From: Perkinsus olseni
Taxonomy: Eukaryota; Perkinsozoa; Perkinsida; Perkinsidae
Direction of reading: 5' to 3'
Assembly: GCA_013115135.1 (NCBI GenBank)
Contig: JABANP010000430.1
Location: forward strand, 1 to 45,848
DNA: 45,848 bases
Shown here: piece by piece, positions 1 through 11,700 of the stretch
Numbering within the stretch: the stretch's first letter is position 1
How the letters are laid out: every line of letters starts with the position of its first letter
Made by a program: the position numbers and the translations under genes
The notes under the pieces: model-generated
Seen by the model: only the letters and a program-made list of their open reading frames with translations
Database searches by the model: none
Told to the model about the DNA's origin: nothing

Positions 1-1657
1 GCAATTCTGAGCTGTGGGCCCAGTCGATTAAGCATAGCGAGGAGTTGATGCCGGGCGCGAGAGGCAGTGATCAATACCAATCGTCCGTCGATTTATAGGG
101 GAGGTAAAGGTCGCGGGTCTCGATCCCGGCATGTGCGGCATTTACGGTAATTTTTAGGAGTTTTGTTGCCCTGGGGAGCGCATCCATTTTGATATATCGG
201 TGCGAGAGCTGACAGGCCTGACAAGTAATGTAATGGGCGGACGATTGTGCGTGGGTGAAAAAGATCCGTTATCTCAAAATCCGTGTGGACTCATGGATTT
301 GGCTCAAGATTCTCGTTTTGCGAATGAGCGGCTCTTTTCCAGGAAACGCTACGCGCCACGAAATTAAGCAGGTATATTATGTTTTATTGCGAATCCCCAA
401 CAGCCTGGCAGCTCATCATCGTTCTGCGTTTGGTTCGGCCGATCATCGGAGGAGTCTTCGCGTGAGGATGAACCTTCCGCGGAGCAGATAGGATTTTATG
501 GAGTCCCCGCTGCTGGTGGATACACCTCCTATGAGTCCGGAGGCGTATCTTAGAGGAGATGAAGATGAAGGTAGTAGGGTGTTGGGCTGTCATACGGAAG
601 GCCTTGATCCAATTCCGCCGGCGGTTGTTTTCTCTTTTAATTATCGATGATTTCCTTGAATCGCCTGCCAGAGCAACCTGAGCCCTTCGGAAGCTCGAGC
701 TTACCAAATTTGTAAAAATAATAATACCCGCTCGTTGCTCAGGCAGCATAGATGGGATGAATAAAGTATTACCTGACGGTGATCTCCGGTATCATCGATT
801 AAAGGGATCATCAGTCGTGTATTCTGAATGTTGCCCGTTGGCGGTAGCAGATGCCCGTCAGGGTTTACAGTCGTTTTGTGTATCGGCCAAGCCGAAACTA
901 CCACATGCTATGAACGCCAGCCTGTCTCCAATGGGCTGATTGAGGGCTGACGACCAACGACGAAGATTCGTCAGTATTCTTTACAATTTGATGTTATTAC
1001 TATCCACAGCAATACCCCAGAGTGGTGCTAATTGATAGTTTTCCTTTTCTATTTAATAGTTACCACTGTGCGTATTTTTCATGTTCTCGCCAGGTTGATC
1101 AGGGAAAACTATTTCTGTTTTTCTTTTTGGAATATTTCTGTCGAAAATGAATAAATCCCTAGGGAACCTAGGGCACCTGCGAGTGATATTTGCCTTAGTG
1201 CTGTCGATGTGATATCGAATTATCAGTATCATTATGGTGGTCTCCAATCGCTTTTATCTGACATCAAAAATACTCCGGTGACAGCCATAATCGTTCGAAA
1301 AGGAAGTTGATGCCGGTCTTACATCACACGATGAAAGATATACTCTCAGTGAGGGCCAGTATATATCTGCCTGTCGTATCTTTCCCTGCATCTTACTGGC
1401 TTCAACCTTAGATACGCTCAACAGCAGCGGCCAATTCGACCAACCGAGGCTGCAGGTAGTCGGCAGCGTTCGGTTCGAGCAAGCAGATGGACGCCAACTG
1501 GAGTAGGGTGGGGGAGTAGCGCGCGCCCCGGTGATCGATTTGGATATTTATTAGTTACCAGCCGTTGCCGTTGGCAACGTGTGTTGGGCTTGGCGACTGC
1601 AGTGATAGCGTCGGCTGTGTTGTATTATGGACTCATGGCTAGTGCTTGGCGGAGGTA

Positions 1658-1685
1658 GTATCTTAGGTTGAACCGTGCAAGATAC
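1658..1685 (+). repeat. 28-base GTATCTT...AAGATAC hairpin repeat
   Basis: The left arm GTATCTT is followed by AGGTTGA, a short variable piece and TGC, then the exact complement AAGATAC. Relatives of the same 28-base length lie at 2255-2282, 4636-4663 (opposite orientation) and 25725-25752, with a copy in the duplication at about 35256-35283. A 29-base version is at 4696-4724. Half sites TATCTTAGG or CCTAAGATA occur near 4993, 5104, 6968, 8300 and 15993; the last lies inside a phase-checked 46-base intron. The copies at 1658 and 25725 are both followed by an AG|ATACTA sequence, as if the element were part of an intron. Confidence 0.7.
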
Positions 1686-2118
1686 GGAATAGGTCAAGGT
1701 GATTACATTTTTTCCAGATACTATACACTGCTGCATGTCTTCCACTTGTCGGTGCTTCTGTGGATGTCTCTCTACTTCAGCTTATGGTGAGTTTTCTGGG
1801 GCGATCCTGCTGCAAAATCCGAGACGTTTTTACCCGGGGAAAACCGGTGATGATTTCATCACGGTATTTTTCTTGACGAATATGATAACGGGCGTGCAGG
1901 ATAACAGCCATACTGTATCTTAGCCACTGGGCGAAAAGCGGAGCGATAATTTCGTGGCGCAGCGGTCATTAGCGGAGCGAAGTTCTGCCAGGTACCGGTC
2001 CTTAAAGGAACAGGATGCCACCGGCGATCCAAAACACTCTGACGGCGAGGTGGCTGCCTCAACTCGCACAGAAGATATATGATATTCTTGAGTTGATGAT
2101 GTACGGCAGTGGACAGAC

Positions 2119-2150
2119 GCAGGTTCGATTCCCCAGGGGCGGCATTTTTT
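2119..2150 (+). repeat. tRNA 3'-end-like fragment (T-arm)
   Basis: GCAGGTTCGATTCCC matches the pol III B box and TpsiC arm of tRNAs, and a T-run follows 20 bases later. No matching 5' acceptor strand or D-arm lies upstream, so this is not called a tRNA gene. Similar pieces occur at 111-130, about 12499-12520, 13046-13065, 13204-13221, 14605-14625, 14762-14782, 16105-16132, about 30695-30715 and 30795-30815. Most of these are inside introns. Confidence 0.6.
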
Positions 2151-2696
2151 CAGGTATTTATTGACGGCTCTGGGATGGCAGAGTTCGAGGCCGAGATTGA
2201 ACAGGACAGAAATTAGATTCGCTGGAGTTATATCAACTGTATCGATGTAGAGTGGAATCTTAGGTCGATCCTTGCAAGATACAAATAGGGTTGACTCTCA
2301 GGTATCTTGGATTTTTCGAAATTACTTTGTACGTCCGAGCAAGTCTGTGCTGGCTACCGACTGTCCCGTCTCATCCTCCATTCACTCGCTTACCTCTGCA
2401 TCATTGTGGCAGTCAACTTCCACCTCGCAGTCATTAACAACCAGGTCGGTGTGCAAGTGCAAGAGCGCGCGCCCTGATGATCGATTTCAGATTCGAGAGG
2501 CTGGTATTAGTTTGGACACTGGAAGAATGTATCAGCGATTCTATGCTTACTCCTACTTTAGAGTTGCCTTCCTGCTGTTCATCGTAAGCAGCCGTTCTGG
2601 ATTTTTACCGCGCGCCACGAAATTTTCTTTCTTCTCCTCCTACTCCTCCTCCTCCTCCTCCTCAGATTCAACCGACGGTTATGTTGTTCATTCAAA

Positions 2697-4489
2697 ATGT
2701 CGGTGTTTAGCTGGTATGAGGAGTGGGCTGTCACGCTGATTTACTGGCTCATAAAATGGCTGCTGTTGTTGGCAGTAGCGTGGAGCTTCAGACCAAGACC
2801 GAGTAGGAAAAGACCGTATTTTCGGGCGCGCGCTTTTTACACAAGGAATGTTGAAATTTTGCTGTTTGTGGTTTTTTTCCTACGGGACGAGGGAGGAAAT
2901 TTGAAGGAGTCAAGGAAATTTGATACAAGAAATTTCTGGGCGTGCGCTTTTTACATAGAAAATGAAAGATTTTGATGGATGATTTCAACGAAGAAGTGAA
3001 GAGTTCTTGAACCGGGTAGAGGCGACAGTCTATTGACCACTCGGGATGCTTGTGACGGTTTTTTCTGGGTTTGAATCTGGTATAATTTCGTGGCGCGCGA
3101 CTTTTTTCAGAGAATCTGAAGTTATTCAGTATTGCGGTTGCGGACCAGCGCGCTGAGTTTGAGGATGATGATGAAGGGCAGCAGCAGCGTGGCCGAGGGG
3201 AGGGTGGTAGGATTTGAGGGAAATTTGGTATGTTATATTTTTGGCAGGTCAAATTTCAACGGCTCGGCTGTGAACGTATCATTAGAGTGTATCTTTCTTT
3301 TTGTGAATGACCAGAGTCGACTTGAAGATACTCTTGTGTGTTATTGGCTGTTGATAAACAGGTTTGCATTTTTTTATGGTATTATTGTAAAATGGCGGTA
3401 GCGGTCGGGTCAACTTCGACGATCGGCGCCGCCTTCCTTCGGGGCGTGGGTTCAACAGCGATGGGTGACGAGTGCCAGGATGTAATAAAAAGGCGGAGCG
3501 AAGCAAGGATTTATTGTTTTTTCAGGGTCCATTTTATAACGTTGATGCGCGAACTCGGAAGGCTATGCAGAGGAGCTTGTCCGTGCTACAGATGGTGCGG
3601 GCTGACAACAGTGAGCTTCGCTCCGCTGAGATTTTCGAAAAAAATCGGAAATTATTGGGTCTTATCAGGTCTGCATAGAGTTGCTGATCGGCTGTATCTG
3701 AGCTCAGTGAGCGGAGCGATAAATTTGAACGAATTGAGGCGACACAAAAATAACGCACATATTGTGTGGCGAGTGGCATAAGGTAGTATTGGTGTGATCG
3801 ATGGGCGCTGTGTCGGCATGGTCGAGGTCCATGGTTCTATCCCTGCAAATTATATTTTTTTCAGACCGCTCTACCCGGATTGTTTTACGTACAAGTGCGC
3901 CGATATTCTGGACGCTGAGAGCGAGAGTCTGCTCGATGTAAGAAACGAATTTGACCCACGAAATTCAGAAGAATTTTTTCCCTACCAAATTTTTCGTTTT
4001 AGATACTCCCCGAGCTGCCTGTCGTGGATGATATCTGCGCAGCGCGAAGATTCCAGGAACACGATACTCGTGCATTGCTTTGCCGGGAGGTAGTAGAAAA
4101 ACTACTTTGTTGGTGGGTATCTTCCCGCGATGTCTTTACAATTTGCGCAGCGCGAAGATTCCGACTGTTCATTAACAGTATCAGTAAGCAAATTGATACT
4201 GCTCATGTCACCATGGCAAGATTCGAAAAAAAAGATTCCATCTCACTTTCGAGGTCAGGTCGAGGTCGGTCGGAGTTCTTCTCGCCTACTTCGTTTTGGT
4301 TATGAGGATTCCCTTCAGGCTGGCATTCGCACATGTAAGATTGATGAAATCGATCACGTGATCGATTTGGATTCTTGGTCTCAGCTACGCCGGATGCGAC
4401 CAGAGTGCAGTCCGAATAATGGTTTTATGCAGCAGTTGGCGGCCTTCGAGAAAGAAGTGTTGAAAAAAATTCCGGGCCGATTTCGGTAG
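2697..4489 (+). CDS. Dual-specificity protein phosphatase, membrane-anchored
   Basis: Removes phosphate from Tyr and Ser/Thr of protein substrates (family knowledge). Exons by splice sites and phase: 2697-2802, 3111-3203, 3402-3481, 3526-3610, 3669 to about 3780, 3865-3937, 4003-4089, 4259-4334 and 4385-4489 (TAG). Exon 1 starts at ATG and encodes a hydrophobic segment (about residues 10-30, WLIKWLLLLAVAW), suggesting a membrane anchor. The catalytic domain starts at RVADRLYLSS, continues through FTYKCADILDAESESLLD and reaches the signature HCFAGRSRS, which forms across the 4089/4259 junction with Cys as nucleophile. It ends with the family hallmark RPECSPNNGFMQQL. Two joins (about 3780/3865 and 3937/4003) are off by one base in phase, so an assembly indel or a different splice site is likely. 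The fold assignment is secure; the substrate is unknown. Confidence 0.85.
3493..3505 (+). repeat. Dispersed motif GCGGAGCGAAGC
   Basis: Seen in either orientation near 1937, 1973, 3493, 3611, 3709, 4837, 5250, 5951, 6688, 9221, 12348, 13490 and 30524. The copies at 3493, 3611, 5951, 13490 and 30524 lie in introns of the phosphatase, hnRNP U-like and poly(A) polymerase genes. The copy at 3611 directly follows the splice donor. Confidence 0.7.
4335..4384 (+). repeat. 50-base intron carrying a perfect palindrome
   Basis: This phosphatase intron (GTAAGA...CTCAG) contains a perfect 22-base palindrome at 4348-4369 with half-site AAATCGATCAC. It joins two exons in phase 0 inside the conserved AFAH/LRRMRPE region, so the intron call is firm. 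Confidence 0.8.
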
Positions 4490-5734
4490 TGGAAAGTGCA
4501 AAGATACGCCCGCACCGCGAAGGTTTTGGGTCAGGTATCCCGGCCCTCCGCCATATTTGCGGTGGAGAACCTTGAGGAGAAATTGGAACTAGTCGTGATG
4601 GCAGCAAAGGAACGTTTAAGTGGGTGACCTGTTTTGCATCTTGCCTGGATCAACCTAAGATGCTTTTCATGGGGTTACGAGAATCTAACTACTCTGTATT
4701 GTCCCCTGCGTCAACCTAAGATACTCTGTTTCAGGAGTGATGGACGCGGAATTGCTCGCGTCCCCGCAGCCACTGCCCACGTATCTGGGGAAGGCGTCAG
4801 AGAGAGGTAAAAGGGTAGATTCAATTCGACAATTCTTAGCGGAGCGAAGTTTTTTTCGGGATCCAAAAATAGATCTCATTGTGTTGGGCTAATTGAATTG
4901 GTTTTTCTGTTGAGACTAACCAAGGGAGAATCCTTCACGCTGCGGGGTCTCTTTGGTAACCTTTTTCTGTCGCTGGCGTGGGTCAACCTAAGATACCAGA
5001 TACGTTTTTGTGTCAGGGCGTGAGCGGTGAGGTTTTTTGGATACCCCAGGGACTATGTAATGAGCTCATTGTTTTTTTCGAATCGGGGGTTCATATGTGA
5101 GATATCTTAGGTTGACCCTAGGAAGTCATGGAGGTCGAAGATACGCCTGGTTGGTATGTATATGATGACTCTTATTAAAAGCGCTGCAGTGGGCGGCGGG
5201 TTGGCAGTTTTAACGGTCGTAGCGGAAGGACACCGGTGAAGATTTTTTTGAGCGGAGCGAAGCGTGGAAGGTTTGGCTATACTTATTCTTCTCGAGCGTA
5301 TCTTTGGCGAGGTTGGCCTACACTTACCTAAACGCAATCCATTTTTGTCTTTTCACCACCTCCACCACCATCAGTGTTGTTGATGATCAGCTTGTTATCT
5401 GATAGTACTGTTGGGTTAGAAACCTATTCTAATGAAGTGGGTTGTGGTAGGAGTTACGGAATTTACGGTATGTAAAAAATTAATTAATTTCTGTCAACCG
5501 TGAATCCATTTTAATATAGGTGACACTAGGAGTGGGCGTTGTTAGAATGATCCGACGATTCCGTTTCCGCTGTAGCAGGTGTCTGATTTTTCCGTGTCGA
5601 TCCGGGAAGCGCAAAGTGTCGACCCGCCCAAGATAACACTGCTAGGTCGTATCGGATATTGAGTGAGGATGGAGTAGCTGTTACCCCTTCAGAGTACTTG
5701 TTGTTGTTGCGCTACTACTTTTTCTTCACACCGG
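4490..5734. other. Spacer between phosphatase and hnRNP U-like gene
   Basis: No confident gene. It holds a 28-base hairpin repeat in reverse orientation (4636-4663), a 29-base relative (4696-4724), further TCAACCTAAGATAC-type half sites near 4990 and 5104, and GCGGAGCGAAG motifs near 4837 and 5250. A short ATG frame at 4740-4890 is open but unrecognised. Promoter elements could not be identified. Confidence 0.5.
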
Positions 5735-8700
5735 ATGCCCCCTAGGAAGGTCGCTGCCAAAAGCAAACCATCATCACCAGCAGCTCAACGAAAGAAGAGT
5801 GAGGAAGAGGAAGTTGAAGTTGTTGTTGAGAATGACGGCGGCAAGGCGGGTGCTGTTGCCGAAGGAGGCGAGGAGACGGTGGAGGTAGTAGTAGTAGCCT
5901 GGGCAGGGAGTATATCATTCATCAGTACTGATCAATGCGTCGGAATTATCGCGGCGGAGCGAAGCTGCTCATTTTTGAATTTGTCTGGTAATGGTGTGAT
6001 GACTTGCTATGGTTATCGTGTCATTTGGTGTTTTGACGATTCTACGTTTTTGTCTTTTTGTTGGCATCTATCAGTATCAACAGAATTATTACATCGGGGG
6101 TAGTCTATGGTGGTATTGGTACAGGGTGACGGAAAGACTGGAAAAGGCAGACCAGATCGGTCTGCGTTACGTTCAGCTCTGAGATCGGTCGCTCGAAGAA
6201 TTTCTGCGGTGGAACCCTGTACGAGTACGAGTATCTTCTGGGAAATTTTCATAGTAATGTAATTTCCTATGAGCATCTAGTTGAATCCCTTGTAATTGGT
6301 CATGCTCGGAACACTGCCAACAGCCCCAATGCAATTGCCTTGCAAAAATATTAATACCGGTTTTTGAATACTGTCGTGATTTTTAGCTATCTTCGAGTGA
6401 GCAGACGAAGGACGTCGAAATGACACCGGTCGAGTTGGTGGAAGAAGCGGAAGGGGATGAGAAAAAAGAAGAGGCGGAGGAAGTTAAAGAAGTGGGATTG
6501 AAAATCTTGGCTGTGCGCAAAGATATTTTCTTAGGAGGTCCCAGCGGAGATGAAAGATTTTGAGGAAGATACTCGTCCACGTGTGACGGAAATCGGGAAG
6601 TTTGGGAGCTTCGATTCGACGCTGGATACTTATTTTGGCTTTGGCGGGTTGCTGGGCTCAAACTCGACCGAGGGCTTCCAGTATCTACTGAGCGGAGCGA
6701 GGAGCAATATCGGAGTGAAGGGAGGAAGTCGGGGTATCTTTGCATTTGAGGTGAGCATGCTTCGACCTGTTCCGTGCAACGAATAAAATCCGTCGATTTT
6801 TCAAAAGGAGTATTTTGATTGTCTTTGGTTGCGTATCTGTGAGTTCTGTCTTGACCGCGGATCGACCTAGGATACTGTATGTAGCTTTCGTTTCGACCGA
6901 TTTCGACGGGATAAAGAATTTTTAATAGGGAGCGCTGTAACGATACTTCTCTCACCATGTGGCGGTAGCGTATCTTAGGATTTCGTGCCGTTCGTTCTTC
7001 GACCTCGGATACTATGAGTAGTATTGATTGGAACAGGAATATACTGAATGCAAAGCTGAATGATCTTCATCTCGTAGAAATAGTTAATTTGAGGCAAAGA
7101 TGAGGCGGAGTGGCAACATGAAAGATATCTTCCTAGATATTTGTAGCATCTAGATGGCCAGGTCTCGCGTCTCCTGGAAGAGGTGCTCTTGAGGACGGAT
7201 TTTGTGTCTTGTCAGGTTAAAGTCGCTGAGATATTGACGCCTATGGACTCAGCTTGCAACAGGCAAGCTTATCTTCCGCATAATAAGTAGGTCCCCTGGG
7301 GGTCCTTGAGTAGGGGGGGAGGGAAAGAGTGACGTAGAAGTTAATCGATTAGCGGAATTTCGAGGCGAGTGGTCGGTAGGGTGCGAAACTCAACTGGAGG
7401 AGGCTGCCAGCTGCATGTGGCTCGAAGCAAAAGGGTGGTGACTACTAGAGTCGATCGCCTCCAGCCTTCTTATCCATTCAACGAGATAAAACTCCCGGAA
7501 AAAAGAGCATCTTGAGGTTGATTCATGCATCTCGCGAGAACGCTTTATGGGTCCAAGAACGACGATCGAAAAATCATATCTTCGTGAGGGGATGGCGGAG
7601 CATGGGCGATGTGCTGAGGACGAGCGTCTTGATCACTTCGGCACGGATTTTATGAGTATCCCCGGTCTGCGCTGAGAACGGTAGATTCAAACTTGGGCAA
7701 TCCGCCTTGGGAGAGGGCTCTCAGATTCGTAAGGGTTAGCGTAAACGTGAAAGCTTAATTGAAGAGGCGACCAAGAATTTGTTCTGTAACAGAAAAAGAA
7801 GAGGGAAAGAAGGTATTAATTTCACGCCGATACGCTCCCGGAGACTGGAAAAGAGCAGTCGGAAATTCGGACGAAACTGAGTGGGGAAGGATGATACATG
7901 TTGATCATTCGGCTCATGGGAGGGATAATTCTTATCCGGAGAAGATTGGGTCCCAATTCCAATAAGAATTCCTCCCAATCATTGGGAGGAGGCTACTAGC
8001 CTCCTCCCAGGCTCCTAGGCTACTAGCCGTGAAAAGAGCTGCTCATGACTTTCTCGAGGTGGTTGGGGCTCTTCAGTGGGCGGGTCGTGAGTATCTTACC
8101 GCACTGTGAAGATTCTAGCTGATGATGAACGCGAGGGACGGGGGCAAGCTTTTCATGCCCTATGAAACACGACTCCAGGGCAATTCGGAAATGTATGAAT
8201 CCCGAGAGCGCAGGCAAAAGGCACGGTGAAAGGCCTTCACCTTGATTCGGAATGAGCATTCGTGAGAAGAAGCGGATGGTCACACACTTGTTCGGTGGTA
8301 TCTTAGTCTAAGATACTGAGATTCTTAGTATAAGGTCAATCAAACTCCAACCATTGGGGGTGTAGGACCAACGCGCTGAGACGTTGTTGGTCTCAACACT
8401 GTCCTCAGCTGAGGGGTGAAGGTCGCAGCTGGCATTGTGTCCGAAGAAAAAGTATTCTGTGAAATTGTTCATAGAATTACCAGGGGGTGGATAACAACGA
8501 GAACCGTCGGTTAGGAGTTATGGCAATTCCGAAGATTCTTGAAGACTCGGAAATTCTTCTTTCGACGAAATTTTGGGTAAAAAAATGAGATTCTTCGGCT
8601 GGAATTTTTCGTTTTTCTATCCCGTGTTCGATTAATGTTCCGTAAGATACTGCGAGCGTCGTCGGTGGAGGGTTTTTCGGGGATTTTTCCGGATGGTTTT

Positions 8701-11700
8701 GGAAAAAATTGCGAGCCCATATTATGCATACTGTTGTTACCTCTAGTCTTGGCGGAAATTCAGAGTAGAAAATTTGCAGATTTTTTGAAGATATTTTGCG
8801 AATCGTCAAAGCACCTTTCATCGGAGAGGAATATGCGGAAAGTTGTGCAAAGTTTTTCCCGGAAATTTTGGGAAAACTTTCCGAATCTATGCTGGTATGT
8901 ACGAAAACTACCTCGAGGATTATTTATTGAAGATTCTTTTCCAGCGGTTTTCTGATTATTTTTTTCAGCATCAGTTTGGGAGCGATGGAGCTGACGGCTC
9001 GCTAGATGCCGAACAGGTAAGGTTTGGCGGGGGCGTATCTTGAGGTCACCATGGGCAATGACGGGAATTTCGTGGCGCGCGACTTCATGTTGCGACTAGT
9101 GGGGGAAGGTCTGAATGAAAATTACGTCAGCCGACTGGGCTGCGGATATCTTTGAACGGGGGGCCGGTGAGGTTAACCTGCCTGAAAAGTACCGTATCTT
9201 TGTGGCCCGGCTAGTTACAGCGGCGGAGCGAAGCGAAAACTTTTATTCGCGCGATTTTGTAATCGCGAATCTCCGAAGGCGATATTTCGATGAGCGCAAC
9301 GCAAGCCATGTGGCTCTCTGTCCGGATTAGGAGAAGGTGTGGTACGATACACGAACTGGCCGGGGCAAGGCGGTGTCTGGAAACCGTCGCTTGATGCCCT
9401 CAATAGGTTGAGGCCCTCAATAAGGACTGGCCGACGGAGGGGGTTTTTTCTGGGAAATTTTTTTCTCCTTTCGCTCTGGACGAGTGATGCCAATCCTGTC
9501 TACGGGACTTCACGGATAGAGGGCGCGGTATTTTCGAGGAGGGTGGTACCGGGAAAGGCTGGGGATTTTTTACCGAGAGAATTTTTCCCAGCGTTCACGT
9601 CTCCCTGGACGTGCACTGCGATACTCACCCACCTTCCCAGATTTCAAAGAATAGCATCGGCAAGAGTCTAACTCAACCGCTCGGGGAACGTCTTACGTTT
9701 GTTTGGTTGGGTAAGGCAGTTGATGAACGTTTCGCTTGTGATTCGTGTGATCTATCATTCAGTTTCCACTGGGAAAAAAAATTAAACCGGATCCGGGAAC
9801 TTTGGTGAACGAGAAGGTACCGGATGAACTAAAACACAAGGTTTGCAGGATTTACTAGGAGGGAGAGGGAATGCACTCAAATAGCATCGGCAAGAGTCTT
9901 GCTGAGCCGGTACGGGCTAAAGTCTTGCACGCACTCGGGTAAACAAGAAGGCACCGTTGAGTACTGTATGAAGCTCATCGCAAGGTTACAATGAGGGAAA
10001 GAAATGCGAGGCTTTCGGCATTCGGTGAAGGGCCGGCAACTTTCCGAAGGATGCAAACAGACGAGTATGGTTGAAAATTATTATCACGGTTAGTTGAGCG
10101 TGAGCGTCTCCCAGAAGTGGAAGGCTAACTAGTCTGGAGTAAACTAGGCTCACCCGCGCACACTGCAATGAAGAAGAACTGCCTGTCGGTAGCGTATCAA
10201 GGATAGTAGTGGTTACAAGGAACATGGGAGGGATTGGTATTGGAATGATGGCGCAGCCCGGCAACCGTCGCCCTGGAGGTGCATTCGCCCTCACAGAACT
10301 GAACTGTTTTCGAAGAGAGTAATGCCTCATGAGGAGGGTGAGGGAGGAGAGCGAGTGGGAGTTTGGGAAGCGGAACGTCAGTGACCCATGAGAGCATTGA
10401 GGTGTGATAACCAGAGGGTGATGGTGATGGCCGTCTGGAGAGCTTTTTTTCGAGACCTGATTGTTTTCATCTTGACGGATGTAGATACATAGAACTAAAA
10501 GGAGTATGGTTGATAACCACTAGCACGGAACCGGCTGAGGATTTCGGTTGGGAACTTACTCCGAGATATTTGTTCCCTTGTCTGTACACGACTGAACAAA
10601 TCTAGATAATGGTATCTTCACATCACGAGAATCAGTATTAGATGGCAGCTCTTGTCCTTGAGGGAAGTTCGACCGGCCTAGCGATGGCTAACTCCATCGA
10701 CAGGGGCGAACAAGGAGGCATCGAGTGTCAGTGGATACTCTGCCCTTTCGGGAACTTGTATGGTTGTAATGGTCACTGGATTTCAGTGGGGTCTTGGGAG
10801 TATATTGATCGCAAATAATGTAGTCTTTACCTAAAGTGGGAAGTTCTGTTTTTTTGTCAAGTAGAATGTTCTGCCGAACATGTTGAGTACTGATGAATAC
10901 TGAATACTGTCGAAACCCGAAACCCGATAGAATTAGCTTCAAGAAGTATGATGGTCATGAATGAGTATCGAGGATAGCGCTGACTTTTCACAAAATTTGA
11001 CGACTCGACGGAAGTGTAACTTGATTGTGTTTGTTATTCTGAAGAGTTTAGTGGTTCATTGTATTACTTGTGGTTACCGGAAGAGTTGAGAAATTTCAAC
11101 ATGAAATTTTCAGGCGATTTTCTGTTTTTCAGGCATTGTCTTCGCGTTGGCTTTTCTACCATCGAGGGGAGTGTCTTGCTGGGCACGGACGAGCATGGTA
11201 TCGCCTTTGACGCGGGCCTGGGATATGATAGAGTTCACGGTCATCCCAAGCAACAACATACAGGAAGGTTTGCTAGTGAGATAGGGGGACGGTTTTAGAA
11301 ATTAATCTTGGGTCATCGTGGATTTGAAGATTTTTTTCCGGTTCGAGAGGGTATCGTGACAATTTTCTGAGTTGCTTAAATCTGGTTGCAAAAAATTGAG
11401 GAATTTTCCGAGTTTTTCAGGAGTGGTTTTTAGAAAATTGGAAATTTCTGAGTAGGTGTGTGGTGGTATCTTTTTATTTGTTTCCATCAAGCTTAACCTC
11501 TGCCAATTACTGGACTGAAATTTTTTTGGAAGTATTCTAACTTTCAGAGGGCCATCGCATAGTTTATGATCGGGAAAATATTTTTCCATTTTTCGTTCGG
11601 AAAAATATTTCCCATCTTGTCTTACTTATTTCGTTTTCAGATGGCCCTTGCGTGTGGAAGGGGACGCACACGACTTTCATGGACAAGGCAGATTTCGGTA

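Larger units (their letters stand above)
1..2696. other. Left flank without a confident gene
   Basis: No open frame here forms a convincing protein. Visible features are a TTTGGCTCAAG 11-mer at 298-308; a possible short exon on the plus strand near 498-570, open and followed by GTAGTAGG; two ATTTCGTGGCGCG-type motifs (352-365 inverted, 1948-1960); GCGGAGCGA motifs near 1937 and 1973; T-arm-like pieces at 111-130 and 2119-2150; and two 28-base hairpins (1658-1685, 2255-2282). It may hold exons of an upstream gene that I cannot join. Confidence 0.5.
6751..11132 (+). other. Long intronic stretch inside the hnRNP U-like gene
   Basis: It separates the SPRY start (ending FAFE|GTGAGC) from LRVGFST. 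One small candidate exon, 8969-9016 (TTTTTTTCAG acceptor, GTAAGG donor, 48 bases), fills part of the expected SPRY loop. Otherwise I see no gene. It contains the strong palindromes at 7972-8008, a TATCTTAG...CTAAGATA half-site pair near 8300, an ATTTCGTGGCGCGCGA motif (about 9066-9083) and GCGGAGCGAAGCG near 9221. The open frames on either strand (for example minus 10000-10330) look like chance. Confidence 0.5.

Noticed and set aside
384..749. 121-codon minus-strand open frame
   Set aside because: No ATG-based start of note, no domain, and the plus strand has a more natural short exon in the same place.
6383..6958. 191-codon minus-strand open frame
   Set aside because: Antisense to phase-checked hnRNP U-like exons; a shadow caused by acidic Glu-rich coding on the plus strand.
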